From Streptomyces liliifuscus (GTDB taxonomy: Bacteria; Actinomycetota; Actinomycetes; Streptomycetales; Streptomycetaceae), in NCBI RefSeq assembly GCF_016598615.1, contig NZ_CP066831.1:3782001-3846000 (forward strand): a stretch of 64,000 bases of DNA, given 5' to 3'. Below are positions 8,481 through 16,299 of the stretch, one piece after another. The notes below the pieces were generated by a model, which ran no database searches, was not told the origin of the DNA, and saw only the letters and a list, made by a program, of their open reading frames with translations. The position numbers and the translations under genes were made by a program. How positions within the stretch are numbered: position 1 is the stretch's first letter; the number at the start of each line of letters is the position of its first letter.

Positions 8481-8656
8481 GAGGCGCGGGGAACGGCGCG
8501 AGCAACCCAAGACGGACGGCCCGTCAGGTGGCGAACAGGCCCCAGCCACCGTTGCTTTTAGGGGCGCGGGGAACTGCGCGATCAGCCCCCACCGGCCGGC
8601 ACCCGGTAAACCGGCCTCACGCACCCGCTTTCAGGGGCGCGGGGAACTGCGCGGCC
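8481..8656 (-). repeat. three further copies of the intergenic repeat core
   Basis: One degenerate copy (8481-8501) and two good copies (8560-8582, 8633-8656) of the core lie in inverted orientation, the latter two each followed by CAGCCCCCACCGGCC. With the composite element they fill nearly all of the 511-base gap between the convergent AraC and ku genes. No gene is seen there. Confidence 0.75.
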
Positions 8657-8715
8657 AGCCCCCACCGGCCCGCACGCAGCGCACCGTCCCGATCCCCCAC
8701 CCACCCCACTGGCCG

Positions 8716-9720
8716 TTAGGCCGACGCCCGCTTGCGAGGGGGCGACTTCTTCGCCGGGGTTTTCTTCGCGGCTGACTTCTTCGTGGAGTCGGCTGTCGTC
8801 TTCTTGGCTGCCGCCGTTTTCTTCGCGGTCGTCTTCTTGGCTGTCGACTTCTTGCCCGAGGCCGGCTTGGGGGAGGTCTTGCGGGCCGGGGTCTTGCGGA
8901 TGGGCTTGACGTCCGCGTCGGAGTCCGCCGACGTGGCCTCCCCGCGCGCGACCTTCGCCTGACGGACGCTGCTCTCCAGCGCGGCCATGAGGTCGATGAC
9001 CTTGCCGCCGCCCTTCTCGGCGGAGGGCGCGGCCGGCATCTTCTCGCCGGAGGCCTTGGCCGCGATGAGCTCCTCGACGGCCTCGCGATAGTCGTCGTGG
9101 AGTTCGTTGAGGTCCACCTCACCCAGGGTGTCCATCAGCGCGTCAGCGAGATCGAGCTCCTTGTCCCGCACGGTGACGCTGGAGTCGGGCGCGACACTCT
9201 CGGGCGTACGGATCTCGTCCGGCCAGAGAAGCCCGTGCATCGCGATGACGTCGTCGACGACCCGCAGCATCCCGAGCCGCTCACGCCCCCGCAGGGCGAA
9301 CTTCGCGATGGCGACCTTCTGGCTGCGCTTCAGCGCCTCCCGCAGCAACGTGTACGGCTTGGCCGCCGGCACCCCGTTCGCCGCCAGGTAGTACGCCGTG
9401 TCCATCTGGAGCGGATCGATCCGGTCGGCCGGCACGAAGGCCACGATCTCGATCGTCCGGGCGGTCGGGATGGGCAGGGACGCCAGGTCCTCGTCCGTGA
9501 TCGGGATCATCGACCCGTCCGCGTCCTCATACGCCTTGCCGATCTCCGGCGCCGACACCTCGCGCTCCTCCAGCTCGCACACCTTGCGGTAGCGAATGCG
9601 GCCGCCGTCCTCCAGATGGATCTGGCGGAAGGAGATCGAGTGGCTCTCGGTGGCGTTCACGAGCTTGATCGGGATGCTGACCAGGCCGAAGGAGATGGCG
9701 CCGTTCCATATGGATCGCAC
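8716..9720 (-). CDS. ku: Ku, DNA double-strand-end binding protein of NHEJ
   Basis: A 334-residue bacterial Ku homodimer subunit with the classic start MRSIWNGAISFGLVSIPIKLV. It threads on broken DNA ends and recruits LigD-type enzymes. The core Ku domain covers about residues 1-255. The C-terminal ~75 residues are a Lys/Ala/Thr-rich tail with AKKT-type repeats, the DNA-binding basic tail seen in actinobacterial Ku. The GTG at 9718-9720 is chosen because GGAAAGG lies 8 bases upstream; a GTG three codons earlier would touch that ribosome-binding site. It is divergent from the LigD-type polymerase gene, 71 bases away. Confidence 0.96.
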   Translation of the reverse strand: MRSIWNGAISFGLVSIPIKLVNATESHSISFRQIHLEDGGRIRYRKVCELEEREVSAPEIGKAYEDADGSMIPITDEDLASLPIPTARTIEIVAFVPADRIDPLQMDTAYYLAANGVPAAKPYTLLREALKRSQKVAIAKFALRGRERLGMLRVVDDVIAMHGLLWPDEIRTPESVAPDSSVTVRDKELDLADALMDTLGEVDLNELHDDYREAVEELIAAKASGEKMPAAPSAEKGGGKVIDLMAALESSVRQAKVARGEATSADSDADVKPIRKTPARKTSPKPASGKKSTAKKTTAKKTAAAKKTTADSTKKSAAKKTPAKKSPPRKRASA

Positions 9721-9764
9721 GTGCAGCACCTTTCCGATCGGTTGAGGGTGAGATCTGATGTTTC

Positions 9765-9791
9765 AGGATGAAATCGTGGGATTGTCATCCT
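9765..9791. promoter_or_regulatory. inverted repeat abutting the ligD-pol start codon
   Basis: AGGATGA (9765-9771) and TCATCCT (9785-9791) form a perfect 7-bp inverted repeat with 13 bases between, ending directly at the ATG of the polymerase gene. In the 71-base ku/ligD-pol divergent region this could be an operator or an mRNA hairpin hiding the start. Regulator unknown. Confidence 0.45.
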
Positions 9792-10673
9792 ATGACGCCG
9801 ATCACAGAGGTGGATGGGCGACGGCTTGCGCTGAGCAATCTGGAGAAGGTCCTCCATCCGGCGACCGGCTTCACCAAGGGCGAGCTGCTGCACTACTACG
9901 CGACGACCGCCGAGGTCCTGCTGCCCCACCTCCGCGACCGGCCGCTGTCCTTCCTGCGCTACCCGGACGGGCCCGACGGCCAGGTCTTCTTCGCCAAGAA
10001 CGTGCCGCCGGGTACGCCCGAGTGGGTCACCACGGCCGAGGTGCCGCGGTCGGAGGGACCGGCCCGCATGGTGCTGGTCCAGGACCTCGCGAGCCTCGTG
10101 TGGGCGGCGAACCTCGTGACCGAGTTCCACACCCCTCAGTGGCTGATCGACGATCCGGGCGAGGCCGACCGGCTCGTCTTCGACCTCGACCCGGGGGCGC
10201 CCGCGACCGTCGTCGAGTGCTGCGAGGTCGCGCTGTGGCTGCGGGAGCGGCTCGCGGCGGACGGCATCGAGGCGTACGCCAAGACGTCGGGGTCGAAGGG
10301 GCTGCATCTGCTGGCGGCGCTGCGGCCGACGCCCTCCGGCCGGACGACGGAGTACGCCAAGGAGCTCGCGATGGAGGCGGAGAAGGCGCTCCCGCGGCTC
10401 GTCGTGCACCGGATGACGCGCAGCCTGCGGCCCCGCAAGGTCTTCGTCGACTGGAGCCAGAACGCGGCCCGGAAGACGACCGCGACCCCCTACACCCTGC
10501 GGGCCCGCGCGGAGCCGACGGTGTCGGCGCCGGTGACGTGGGCCGAGATCGAGGAGTGCCGGTCCGCCCGCGGGCTCACCTTCCTGGCCCCGGACATCGC
10601 GCCGCGACTGCGGGACCACGGCGACCTGCTGGCCCCGCTGCTCGACCCACGCCACGCGGGCCCACTGCCCTGA
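9792..10673 (+). CDS. ligD: stand-alone LigD polymerase-domain protein (PrimPol-type)
   Basis: A 293-residue archaeo-eukaryotic primase-type polymerase equal to the POL domain of LigD. It fills and edits broken ends during Ku-dependent end joining. Expected catalytic residues are visible: VFDLDPG with D131 and D133, SGSKGLHL (166-173), and FVDWSQN with D220. There is no ligase or phosphoesterase domain, so sealing would need a separate ligase encoded elsewhere. This split arrangement beside ku is usual in Streptomyces. The start has no obvious ribosome-binding site and may be leaderless. Confidence 0.94.
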   Translation: MTPITEVDGRRLALSNLEKVLHPATGFTKGELLHYYATTAEVLLPHLRDRPLSFLRYPDGPDGQVFFAKNVPPGTPEWVTTAEVPRSEGPARMVLVQDLASLVWAANLVTEFHTPQWLIDDPGEADRLVFDLDPGAPATVVECCEVALWLRERLAADGIEAYAKTSGSKGLHLLAALRPTPSGRTTEYAKELAMEAEKALPRLVVHRMTRSLRPRKVFVDWSQNAARKTTATPYTLRARAEPTVSAPVTWAEIEECRSARGLTFLAPDIAPRLRDHGDLLAPLLDPRHAGPLP

Positions 10674-10738
10674 GCACGGCCGGCCGAAGGCGGGACTCAC
10701 ACCGAAGACGAGGGGGGACCTCACAACAAAGGAGCACC

Positions 10739-12040
10739 ATGGAAGCACCACCGCCCTCCCGTACCGTCCGCCGCTCACTCGTCGTCGGACTGACGGCTCT
10801 CGCCCTCGGCGTCCTGCCCTGGGCACCCATGGCCGCCACGGCCTCCCCGGACCGGGCCTCGACGCGGGTCCCGGGCGCCGAGGTGATCACCGACTGGAGC
10901 GAGACCGCCGCCGCCGTGGTCAGCGTGGACGCCGGGCGCCCGACGGCCGAACCGTTCCTCTGGTACGGCTTCGTCTCGGCCGCCGTCTACAACGCGGTCG
11001 TCGGCATCGAGGGCCGCTACACCCCGTACAAGTGGCACGTACGCGGTCCTCGCGCCGCCTCCTCCGAGGCGGCCGCGGCGGCTGCCGCCCGCCGGGTCCT
11101 GCTGACGTACTTCCCCGCCTCGAAGGCCCGGATCGACACCGCCTACACCGCGTCGCTCGCGAGGATCCCCGACGGAAAGGCCGAGGACCGGGGCGTCCGC
11201 TTCGGGGAACGCGCCGCCGCGCGGATCGTCGAGCTGCGTGAGAACGACGGGCGCGACAACCCGGTGACGTACGACAAGAAGCCCGCTCCCGGCGTCTGGC
11301 GCCCGACCCCGCCCGGCTTCAGACCCTTCGCGAACCCGTGGCTCGGGAAGCTGCGGCCGATGCTCTTCGACTCTCCGGACCGGTTCATGCCCGGGCCGCC
11401 ACCCGCGCTGACGTCGAAGAGGTACGCCCGGGACTTCGCCGAGGTGAAGTCGATGGGTGCGAAGAACAGCCCTGGGCGGACCGCCCGGCAGACGGAGACC
11501 GCGCGCTTCTTCTCCGACCCCCTGCCGCAGCAGCTCCAGGCCGCCTACCGCGACCACACGGCACGGCACGGACTGGACATCGTCGAGGCGGCCCGGTTGT
11601 TCGCCGCCGCCAACACGGCCAGTGCCGACGCGACGATCACCACGTGGAACTCCAAGTTCACCCACGCCCTGTGGCGTCCGATCACCGCGATCCGGCTGGC
11701 CGACACCGACGGCAACCCCGCCACCGCGGCCGACCCGTCCTGGGAGCCGCTGATCACCACCCCCCCGTACCCGGAGTACATCGGCGGCCACTGCGCCAAC
11801 GACGGGGCCGTCATGGCCGTACTGGACCGGCTGACCGGTAGTGACATCGATCTCCGCGTCTCGTCGGCGGTGACGGGCACCACCCGTACGTACACGAGGT
11901 CCGCCGACTACAACCGTGACGTGATCAACGCCCGGATCTGGAGCGGGATCCACTTCCGCACCGCCGACGTCGTCGGCAACCGGATCGGGCGGCACATCGG
12001 CAACTGGGCACTCGACCGCCACTTCGCGCCGCTGCCCTGA
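10739..12040 (+). CDS. secreted vanadium-dependent haloperoxidase / PAP2-like protein
   Basis: A 433-residue exported protein. The N-terminus has RTVRRS, a hydrophobic core (residues 14-30) and Ala-rich cleavage region near 31-37. The C-terminal half matches the vanadate-binding fold: KFTHALWRPITAIR (306-319), YIGGHCANDG (347-356) and ARIWSGIHFR (398-407), with the expected Lys, Arg and His residues. Members either oxidise halides with peroxide or hydrolyse phosphoesters; which one applies here cannot be told. AAAGGAG lies at 10728-10734 before the ATG. It starts 65 bases after the ligD-pol stop but is probably functionally unrelated to repair. Confidence 0.88.
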   Translation: MEAPPPSRTVRRSLVVGLTALALGVLPWAPMAATASPDRASTRVPGAEVITDWSETAAAVVSVDAGRPTAEPFLWYGFVSAAVYNAVVGIEGRYTPYKWHVRGPRAASSEAAAAAAARRVLLTYFPASKARIDTAYTASLARIPDGKAEDRGVRFGERAAARIVELRENDGRDNPVTYDKKPAPGVWRPTPPGFRPFANPWLGKLRPMLFDSPDRFMPGPPPALTSKRYARDFAEVKSMGAKNSPGRTARQTETARFFSDPLPQQLQAAYRDHTARHGLDIVEAARLFAAANTASADATITTWNSKFTHALWRPITAIRLADTDGNPATAADPSWEPLITTPPYPEYIGGHCANDGAVMAVLDRLTGSDIDLRVSSAVTGTTRTYTRSADYNRDVINARIWSGIHFRTADVVGNRIGRHIGNWALDRHFAPLP

Positions 12041-12069
12041 TCACGTGATGCGAACCGGCCGCGGGGCCC

Positions 12070-12873
12070 TCACACCCGCGTCCACGTGTGCCTGTCGCGG
12101 GCCATCGCGTGCAGGGCCTCGACGTCCGCCGGTTTGAGCGTTCCGCCGAGGCGGGTCAGCGTCGCGAGGTCCGTGTCGGTGAGGACGCGGGCCTCCCGCA
12201 GAGGTGCGGTGATGTCGAGGGAGGACGGGGCGAAGACGACCAGGACCGGGCGGACCTCCGCCGTGAGGGCGTACGAGGCGCGGTCGGCGTCGGCTCGTAC
12301 GGCCCGGAGCAGTGGGTGCGGCTCGCGGCGGCCCACCGTGACCATCGGATCGGCGACCAGGACCCGCTGTTTGCGGGCGTGGAGCGAGCGGACGGCGAAG
12401 AGACCGCCCGGGCCGATGACGAGGTGGTGGATACGGTCGCCGCCCGGGAGCGGGACCGAGTGCAGGGTGTGCCAGCCCGCCCCGTCCAGGCGGTCCAGGG
12501 CCTCCCCCACCGCCTGCTCCGCCATGAGCGCGCGCCGGCGTGGATCGGGGCGCATCCGGCGCGGGGCGGCCGGTTCGCGGTCGAGGGCGATCTGGAGCGC
12601 CTCGCCGGGCCGGTTCGGCGCGAGGTCGTCGTCCGGGTGGAGGGACAGCCGCGCGAGTTCCACGGGCGTGGGCACGGGGGGCGGACCCACCGTCACCTCG
12701 CCGGTCAGGAACGGCCCGAGCACGTCGAGCACGTCCTCGCGCCGCTCCTCGCTGAGCAGGTTGACCCTGGCCGCCTCCCTGTCGTACCAAGCGACGTTCC
12801 TGCCGTCGGTGAGACACACGTAGAGCCGCTCCTGGCCGTGGCGCCAGGTCGGTATGACGCGCAGTCCGCTCAT
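12070..12873 (-). CDS. NERD-domain (nuclease-related) protein
   Basis: A 267-residue soluble protein. After about 110 N-terminal residues of unknown type, a NERD-like region runs from RALMAEQAVGEALDRL (about 113-129) through GDRIHHLVIGPGGLFAVRSLHARK (about 143-167). NERD domains are related to restriction-endonuclease folds and are proposed to act on DNA; here the catalytic residues are not clearly all present, so activity is uncertain. It is convergent with the haloperoxidase gene and divergent from the phosphatase gene. Confidence 0.75.
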   Translation of the reverse strand: MSGLRVIPTWRHGQERLYVCLTDGRNVAWYDREAARVNLLSEERREDVLDVLGPFLTGEVTVGPPPVPTPVELARLSLHPDDDLAPNRPGEALQIALDREPAAPRRMRPDPRRRALMAEQAVGEALDRLDGAGWHTLHSVPLPGGDRIHHLVIGPGGLFAVRSLHARKQRVLVADPMVTVGRREPHPLLRAVRADADRASYALTAEVRPVLVVFAPSSLDITAPLREARVLTDTDLATLTRLGGTLKPADVEALHAMARDRHTWTRV

Positions 12874-12962
12874 GCACCATCACCCCACGACCATGGGAAC
12901 AGGCGGGGTGCTCCAGGGGCAAGAAGCCGGTTACCTTTGGAGCAGTCGAGGGGGAGGCGCCG

Positions 12963-13469
12963 TTGCGGGATCGCGGGAAGCAGTCCAACGCACCGGCCCC
13001 GGACAGCCCGTGGAGCGAGATCGTGCCCGGCCTGTGGATGGGCGGGCACGAGTACGCGGGCCGGTCGGGACAACCGGAGTTCGCCGTCGTACGAGACGAG
13101 TTCGACCTGGTCCTGACCCTGCTGCGACTACCCGGCCACGGCCCCGACCCGGGCGTGGAGCACCATGTGTGGCCGATCCCCGACGGTCCGCTGGACGGCA
13201 CCCAGCTGGCCGGTGTGATGCGGCTCGCGCGGACCGCGGACGAGGCGCGGGACGCCGGCCGGCGCGTCCTGGTGCGCTGCTACCACGGCTACAACCGCTC
13301 GGGCCTGGTCGTCGCCCACGCCCTGATCCGCGCGGGGAGCACCGCCGAGGACGCGATCCGCCTGATCCGCGCACGCCGTTCCCCGTGGGCGCTGCACAAC
13401 GAGTTGTTCGTGGACTACCTGCACACCGGGCTCGACACGGCCCGGCTCCTCGAAGAGCTCGCCGAGTAG
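12963..13469 (+). CDS. small dual-specificity/tyrosine-type protein phosphatase
   Basis: A 168-residue phosphatase-fold protein with the active-site loop VRCYHGYNRSG (Cys106, Arg112), i.e. C-x5-R. The residue before Cys is Arg rather than the usual His. An upstream Asp in PIPDGPLDG (71-79) may be the general acid. The start is TTG at 12963-12965, chosen because GGGGAGG at 12951-12957 lies five bases upstream and no better start is in frame. Substrates could be phosphoproteins or other phosphoesters. Confidence 0.85.
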   Translation: MRDRGKQSNAPAPDSPWSEIVPGLWMGGHEYAGRSGQPEFAVVRDEFDLVLTLLRLPGHGPDPGVEHHVWPIPDGPLDGTQLAGVMRLARTADEARDAGRRVLVRCYHGYNRSGLVVAHALIRAGSTAEDAIRLIRARRSPWALHNELFVDYLHTGLDTARLLEELAE

Positions 13470-13618
13470 CTTGTTCCCACCGATGACCTGTGAACAAAAA
13501 GGACTTCCGTACGAATAGGGTGTACGGGCGGCGGTAATCGGCCACGGCCGGTGACCGCGGCACCATCCCGGTCCACGCCGATCTCGCACCGGGCGAGCGG
13601 CCCTGACGCAGGAGCGCA

Positions 13619-14359
13619 GTGATCCACAACCGCCCCGCGGGCTCCCGCCGCCTCGCGCGCGCGGCGCTCGCGCTGCCCGTCGCCGGCCTGTTGCTCGCGG
13701 GCTGCGGCGACCCGGGCGATCTGCGCGGATCGGGCCCGACGTCCACCGCCGTGGGCCCGACCCGGCTGTGGCCGGAGGTGCCGCCCGCCGCCTCGCCCGC
13801 CCTCGACTACGGCGAGGCGGACACCGAGACCGTCCAGGGCGTCACCGCGCCGGGCGACGACATCCACAAGGTGGACCCGGTCGCCGTCTTCCGCGCCGAG
13901 ATCGCCCGCCACCCGGATCTCTACACCGACGACGGTGCCTCGTACGCGCAGACGGCCCAGCGGACCAAGGAGTGCGGCAAGAAGGGCGAGAGTGGCCGGA
14001 AATGCCCGGTGCTGCGCCCGTACTACCGCGACATCACCGGTGACGGCCGGGACGACATGGTGCTCGGCGTGCGGATGCCCGAGAACCAGCTGGGCGTGCG
14101 CGCGTACACCTTCATCGGCCACCGGCTGGTCGAGGTCATGGCCACGACGGACAGCACGCTCAGCGTCCAGATCGCGGGCCATGACGTGATCATCCGCTCG
14201 CCGTCGACGCTGGCGGGCTACGAGTACCGCACGGTGTGGTCCTGGGACCGCCGCCAGAAGGCGATGCTCGCGGCGAAGGACGAGATCCTGCGGGTGGGGT
14301 CGAGCGCCACGCCCAGCGGCCCCGCCCCCTCGCGTTCCCCGGCCGCGGACTCCCGGTGA
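13619..14359 (+). CDS. lipoprotein coupled to a histidine kinase (CseA-like position)
   Basis: A 246-residue exported lipoprotein with GTG start, AGGAG four bases upstream, Arg-rich n-region, hydrophobic core and lipobox LLAGC (Cys29). The middle holds DITGDGRDDMVLGVRM (about 139-154), an Asp/Gly-rich segment of VCBS/FG-GAP type that can bind calcium. The stop overlaps the histidine kinase start (GTGA), so the two are translationally coupled. The pairing recalls CseA-CseC of the sigma-E cell-envelope stress system, where the lipoprotein dampens the kinase. No sigma factor or response regulator gene is adjacent. Confidence 0.82.
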   Translation: MIHNRPAGSRRLARAALALPVAGLLLAGCGDPGDLRGSGPTSTAVGPTRLWPEVPPAASPALDYGEADTETVQGVTAPGDDIHKVDPVAVFRAEIARHPDLYTDDGASYAQTAQRTKECGKKGESGRKCPVLRPYYRDITGDGRDDMVLGVRMPENQLGVRAYTFIGHRLVEVMATTDSTLSVQIAGHDVIIRSPSTLAGYEYRTVWSWDRRQKAMLAAKDEILRVGSSATPSGPAPSRSPAADSR

Positions 14360-15624
14360 GGCGCCCGCGGCCGACCGGGCCGCCCACCGGGATGCGGCGC
14401 CTGCGGCACTGGACCGCCACCCTCACCTGGAAGGCCGCCGCCTTCATCACCGTGATGTGCTGCGGCCTGGCCGCGCTCCTCGGCACCCTCGTGCATGTCT
14501 CGGTGACCAACCAGACCGTCGGCGAGGCCCGCGACCGCGCGCTCGACCGGCTCACGGAGGCGACGGAGGCGTTCGAGGCGGGCGACCGGCTGCCGCCCGG
14601 CGCGGGCGTCGACCTGGCGGGCCTGCCCGTCGAGTTGCGTACGCTCGCCGAGAGCGGGGACCGCGGCACGATGGTCGGCAGCGACGACCCGCACCCCACG
14701 ATGTGGGCGGCCGGCCCCGCGAGCGGCGGACGCGCGCTCGCCGTGCGGGTCGACTACTCGCAGGGCGTCCGTACGATCGACGGCCTCGACCGGGCGATCC
14801 TCGGCTCCTCGGCGCTGGCGATCGGCGTGACGCTGCTCGGGGGCGCGTTCGCGGTGACCCGTGTGACGCGGCGGCTGCACGGAACGGCCCAGGTGGCACG
14901 GCGGATCAGCGCGGGCGACCTGGACGCGCGGGTGAACGACCCGCGGGCCGAGGACCCGACGCGCCCCCAGGACGAGGTGGCCGCGGTCGCGGGCGCGCTG
15001 GACACGATGGCGTCCTCGCTGCAGGGCAAGCTGCTGAGCGAGCAGCGCTTCACGGCGGACGTCGCCCACGAGCTGCGGACCCCGCTGACCGGGCTGCACG
15101 CGGCGGCCGAACTGCTGCCGCCCGGCCGCCCGACCGAGCTGGTCCGCGACCGGGTCGCCGCCCTGCGCACGCTCACCGAGGACCTGCTGGAGATCTCCCG
15201 GCTCGACACACGCAGCGAGCGGCTGGACGTGGACGCGGTGCGGCTCGCGGAAGTGGCCGAGCGGGTGGTCCGGGCGTCCGGCACGGACACCGAGGTCCTG
15301 GTCGTACGGGACGTGGTCGTGGAGACCGACCGGCGGCGCCTGGAGCGGGTGTTGGGCAATCTCGTCGCCAACGCGCACAGGCACGGGCGGGCGCCGGTGT
15401 CGCTGACGGTCGACGGGCCGCTCGTCACCGTGCGGGACCACGGTGACGGCTTTCCGGCGTACCTCGTCGAGCACGGGCCGCAGCGGTTCCGGACGGAGGG
15501 GGGCTCCAAGGGGCATGGGCTGGGGCTGACCATCGCGCTGGGGCAGGCGGGGGTGTTGGGGGCGCGGCTGGGGTTCGCGAACGCGGTGGACGGTGGGGCT
15601 GTCGCGTCGCTCTCGCTCCGCTGA
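14356..15624 (+). CDS. orphan sensor histidine kinase (CseC-like)
   Basis: A 422-residue sensor kinase with two membrane helices (about 27-49 and 148-168), an extracytoplasmic loop of roughly 100 residues, a HAMP-like linker, the HisKA motif DVAHELRTPLTG (His238) and a HATPase_c domain with GNLVANAHRHG and DHGDGF boxes. The GTG at 14356 overlaps the lipoprotein stop; an internal ATG at 14392 is the alternative. No response regulator is encoded next to it, so its partner must be elsewhere. Cell-wall genes follow downstream, which fits an envelope-sensing job by inference. Confidence 0.88.
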   Translation: MRRPRPTGPPTGMRRLRHWTATLTWKAAAFITVMCCGLAALLGTLVHVSVTNQTVGEARDRALDRLTEATEAFEAGDRLPPGAGVDLAGLPVELRTLAESGDRGTMVGSDDPHPTMWAAGPASGGRALAVRVDYSQGVRTIDGLDRAILGSSALAIGVTLLGGAFAVTRVTRRLHGTAQVARRISAGDLDARVNDPRAEDPTRPQDEVAAVAGALDTMASSLQGKLLSEQRFTADVAHELRTPLTGLHAAAELLPPGRPTELVRDRVAALRTLTEDLLEISRLDTRSERLDVDAVRLAEVAERVVRASGTDTEVLVVRDVVVETDRRRLERVLGNLVANAHRHGRAPVSLTVDGPLVTVRDHGDGFPAYLVEHGPQRFRTEGGSKGHGLGLTIALGQAGVLGARLGFANAVDGGAVASLSLR

Positions 15625-15695
15625 GCCCCGGGGCGGGGACGGCGACGGAGCTCGGGTGGCGTGGGTGAGCCGGCCTCCGCGGGTGCGTTGTGGCT

Positions 15696-15719
15696 GGTCG
15701 CGCCGTTCCCCGCGCCTCT
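15696..15719. repeat. intergenic repeat core, single degenerate copy
   Basis: CGCGCCGTTCCCCGCGCC is a variant of the repeat core found throughout the window. It lies in the 213-base gap between the kinase and the SH3-protein gene. Nothing else is recognised there except the ribosome-binding site of the next gene. Confidence 0.65.
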
Positions 15720-15837
15720 GACGGGGCTTGGGCTGAGCGGTTGCTTGTCTCTGATGGCTCAGTGTGACGGGCGCGTCGCGCGGGGCGCTCATAATGTGGC
15801 GATTAGTCAGCTCTGCCCCCTTCTGGAGGAGCCAGCA

Positions 15838-16200
15838 ATGTCACTCCGTACCGCTCTCACCCGCATAGGCATAGCCGCCGCCGGCGGCGCCCTCGTCGTC
15901 GGAGCCGCAAGCCCCGCTCTCGCGAACGACGACTGGGGCCACCACAACAACGGCAGCCACCACAAGCTCTACAAGGGCGTCGTCACCGCGCCCGGCGGAC
16001 TGAACCTCCGCGACAGGCCGACCCGCGGCAGCGCCGTCGTCGGCTTCGTCGGCTACAACCAGAAGGTCTCCATCTTCTGCAAGACGAGCGGCGAGAACGT
16101 CCAGGGCAACCACCTCTGGTACCTCCTGGCGGACGGCACCTGGGCCTGGGCGACGGCCCGCTTCATCGAGAACATCGGTCCGGCGCCCCGCTGGTGCTGA
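15838..16200 (+). CDS. small secreted SH3-domain protein
   Basis: A 120-residue protein with a clear signal peptide (hydrophobic residues about 10-27, cleavage after the Ala-Leu-Ala near 27-29). A His/Asn-rich stretch (DDWGHHNNGSHHK) leads into a bacterial SH3-type domain: GGLNLRDRPTRGSAVVG then VSIFCKTSGENVQGNHLWY and WAWATARFIENIG. Such domains bind cell wall or other surface ligands. A strong GGAGGAG (15825-15831) precedes the ATG, indicating good expression. The two Cys residues (75 and 120) could form a disulfide. Confidence 0.9.
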   Translation: MSLRTALTRIGIAAAGGALVVGAASPALANDDWGHHNNGSHHKLYKGVVTAPGGLNLRDRPTRGSAVVGFVGYNQKVSIFCKTSGENVQGNHLWYLLADGTWAWATARFIENIGPAPRWC

Positions 16201-16208
16201 GCACCCCG

Positions 16209-16224
16209 CGCCCCTGAGGGGGCG
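16209..16224 (+). terminator. weak hairpin after the SH3-protein gene
   Basis: CGCCCC (16209-16214), loop TGAG, GGGGCG (16219-16224) starts eight bases after the stop. There is no U-tract. It partly resembles the end of the intergenic repeat core, so it may be a repeat remnant used as a terminator. Confidence 0.4.
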
Positions 16225-16299
16225 GCCGAGGTGCACCCAAGAAGCCCGTTTGACCCTCTATAGCGGGACATGGACTGTTTCGCTTGCTACGTTCCGGAC

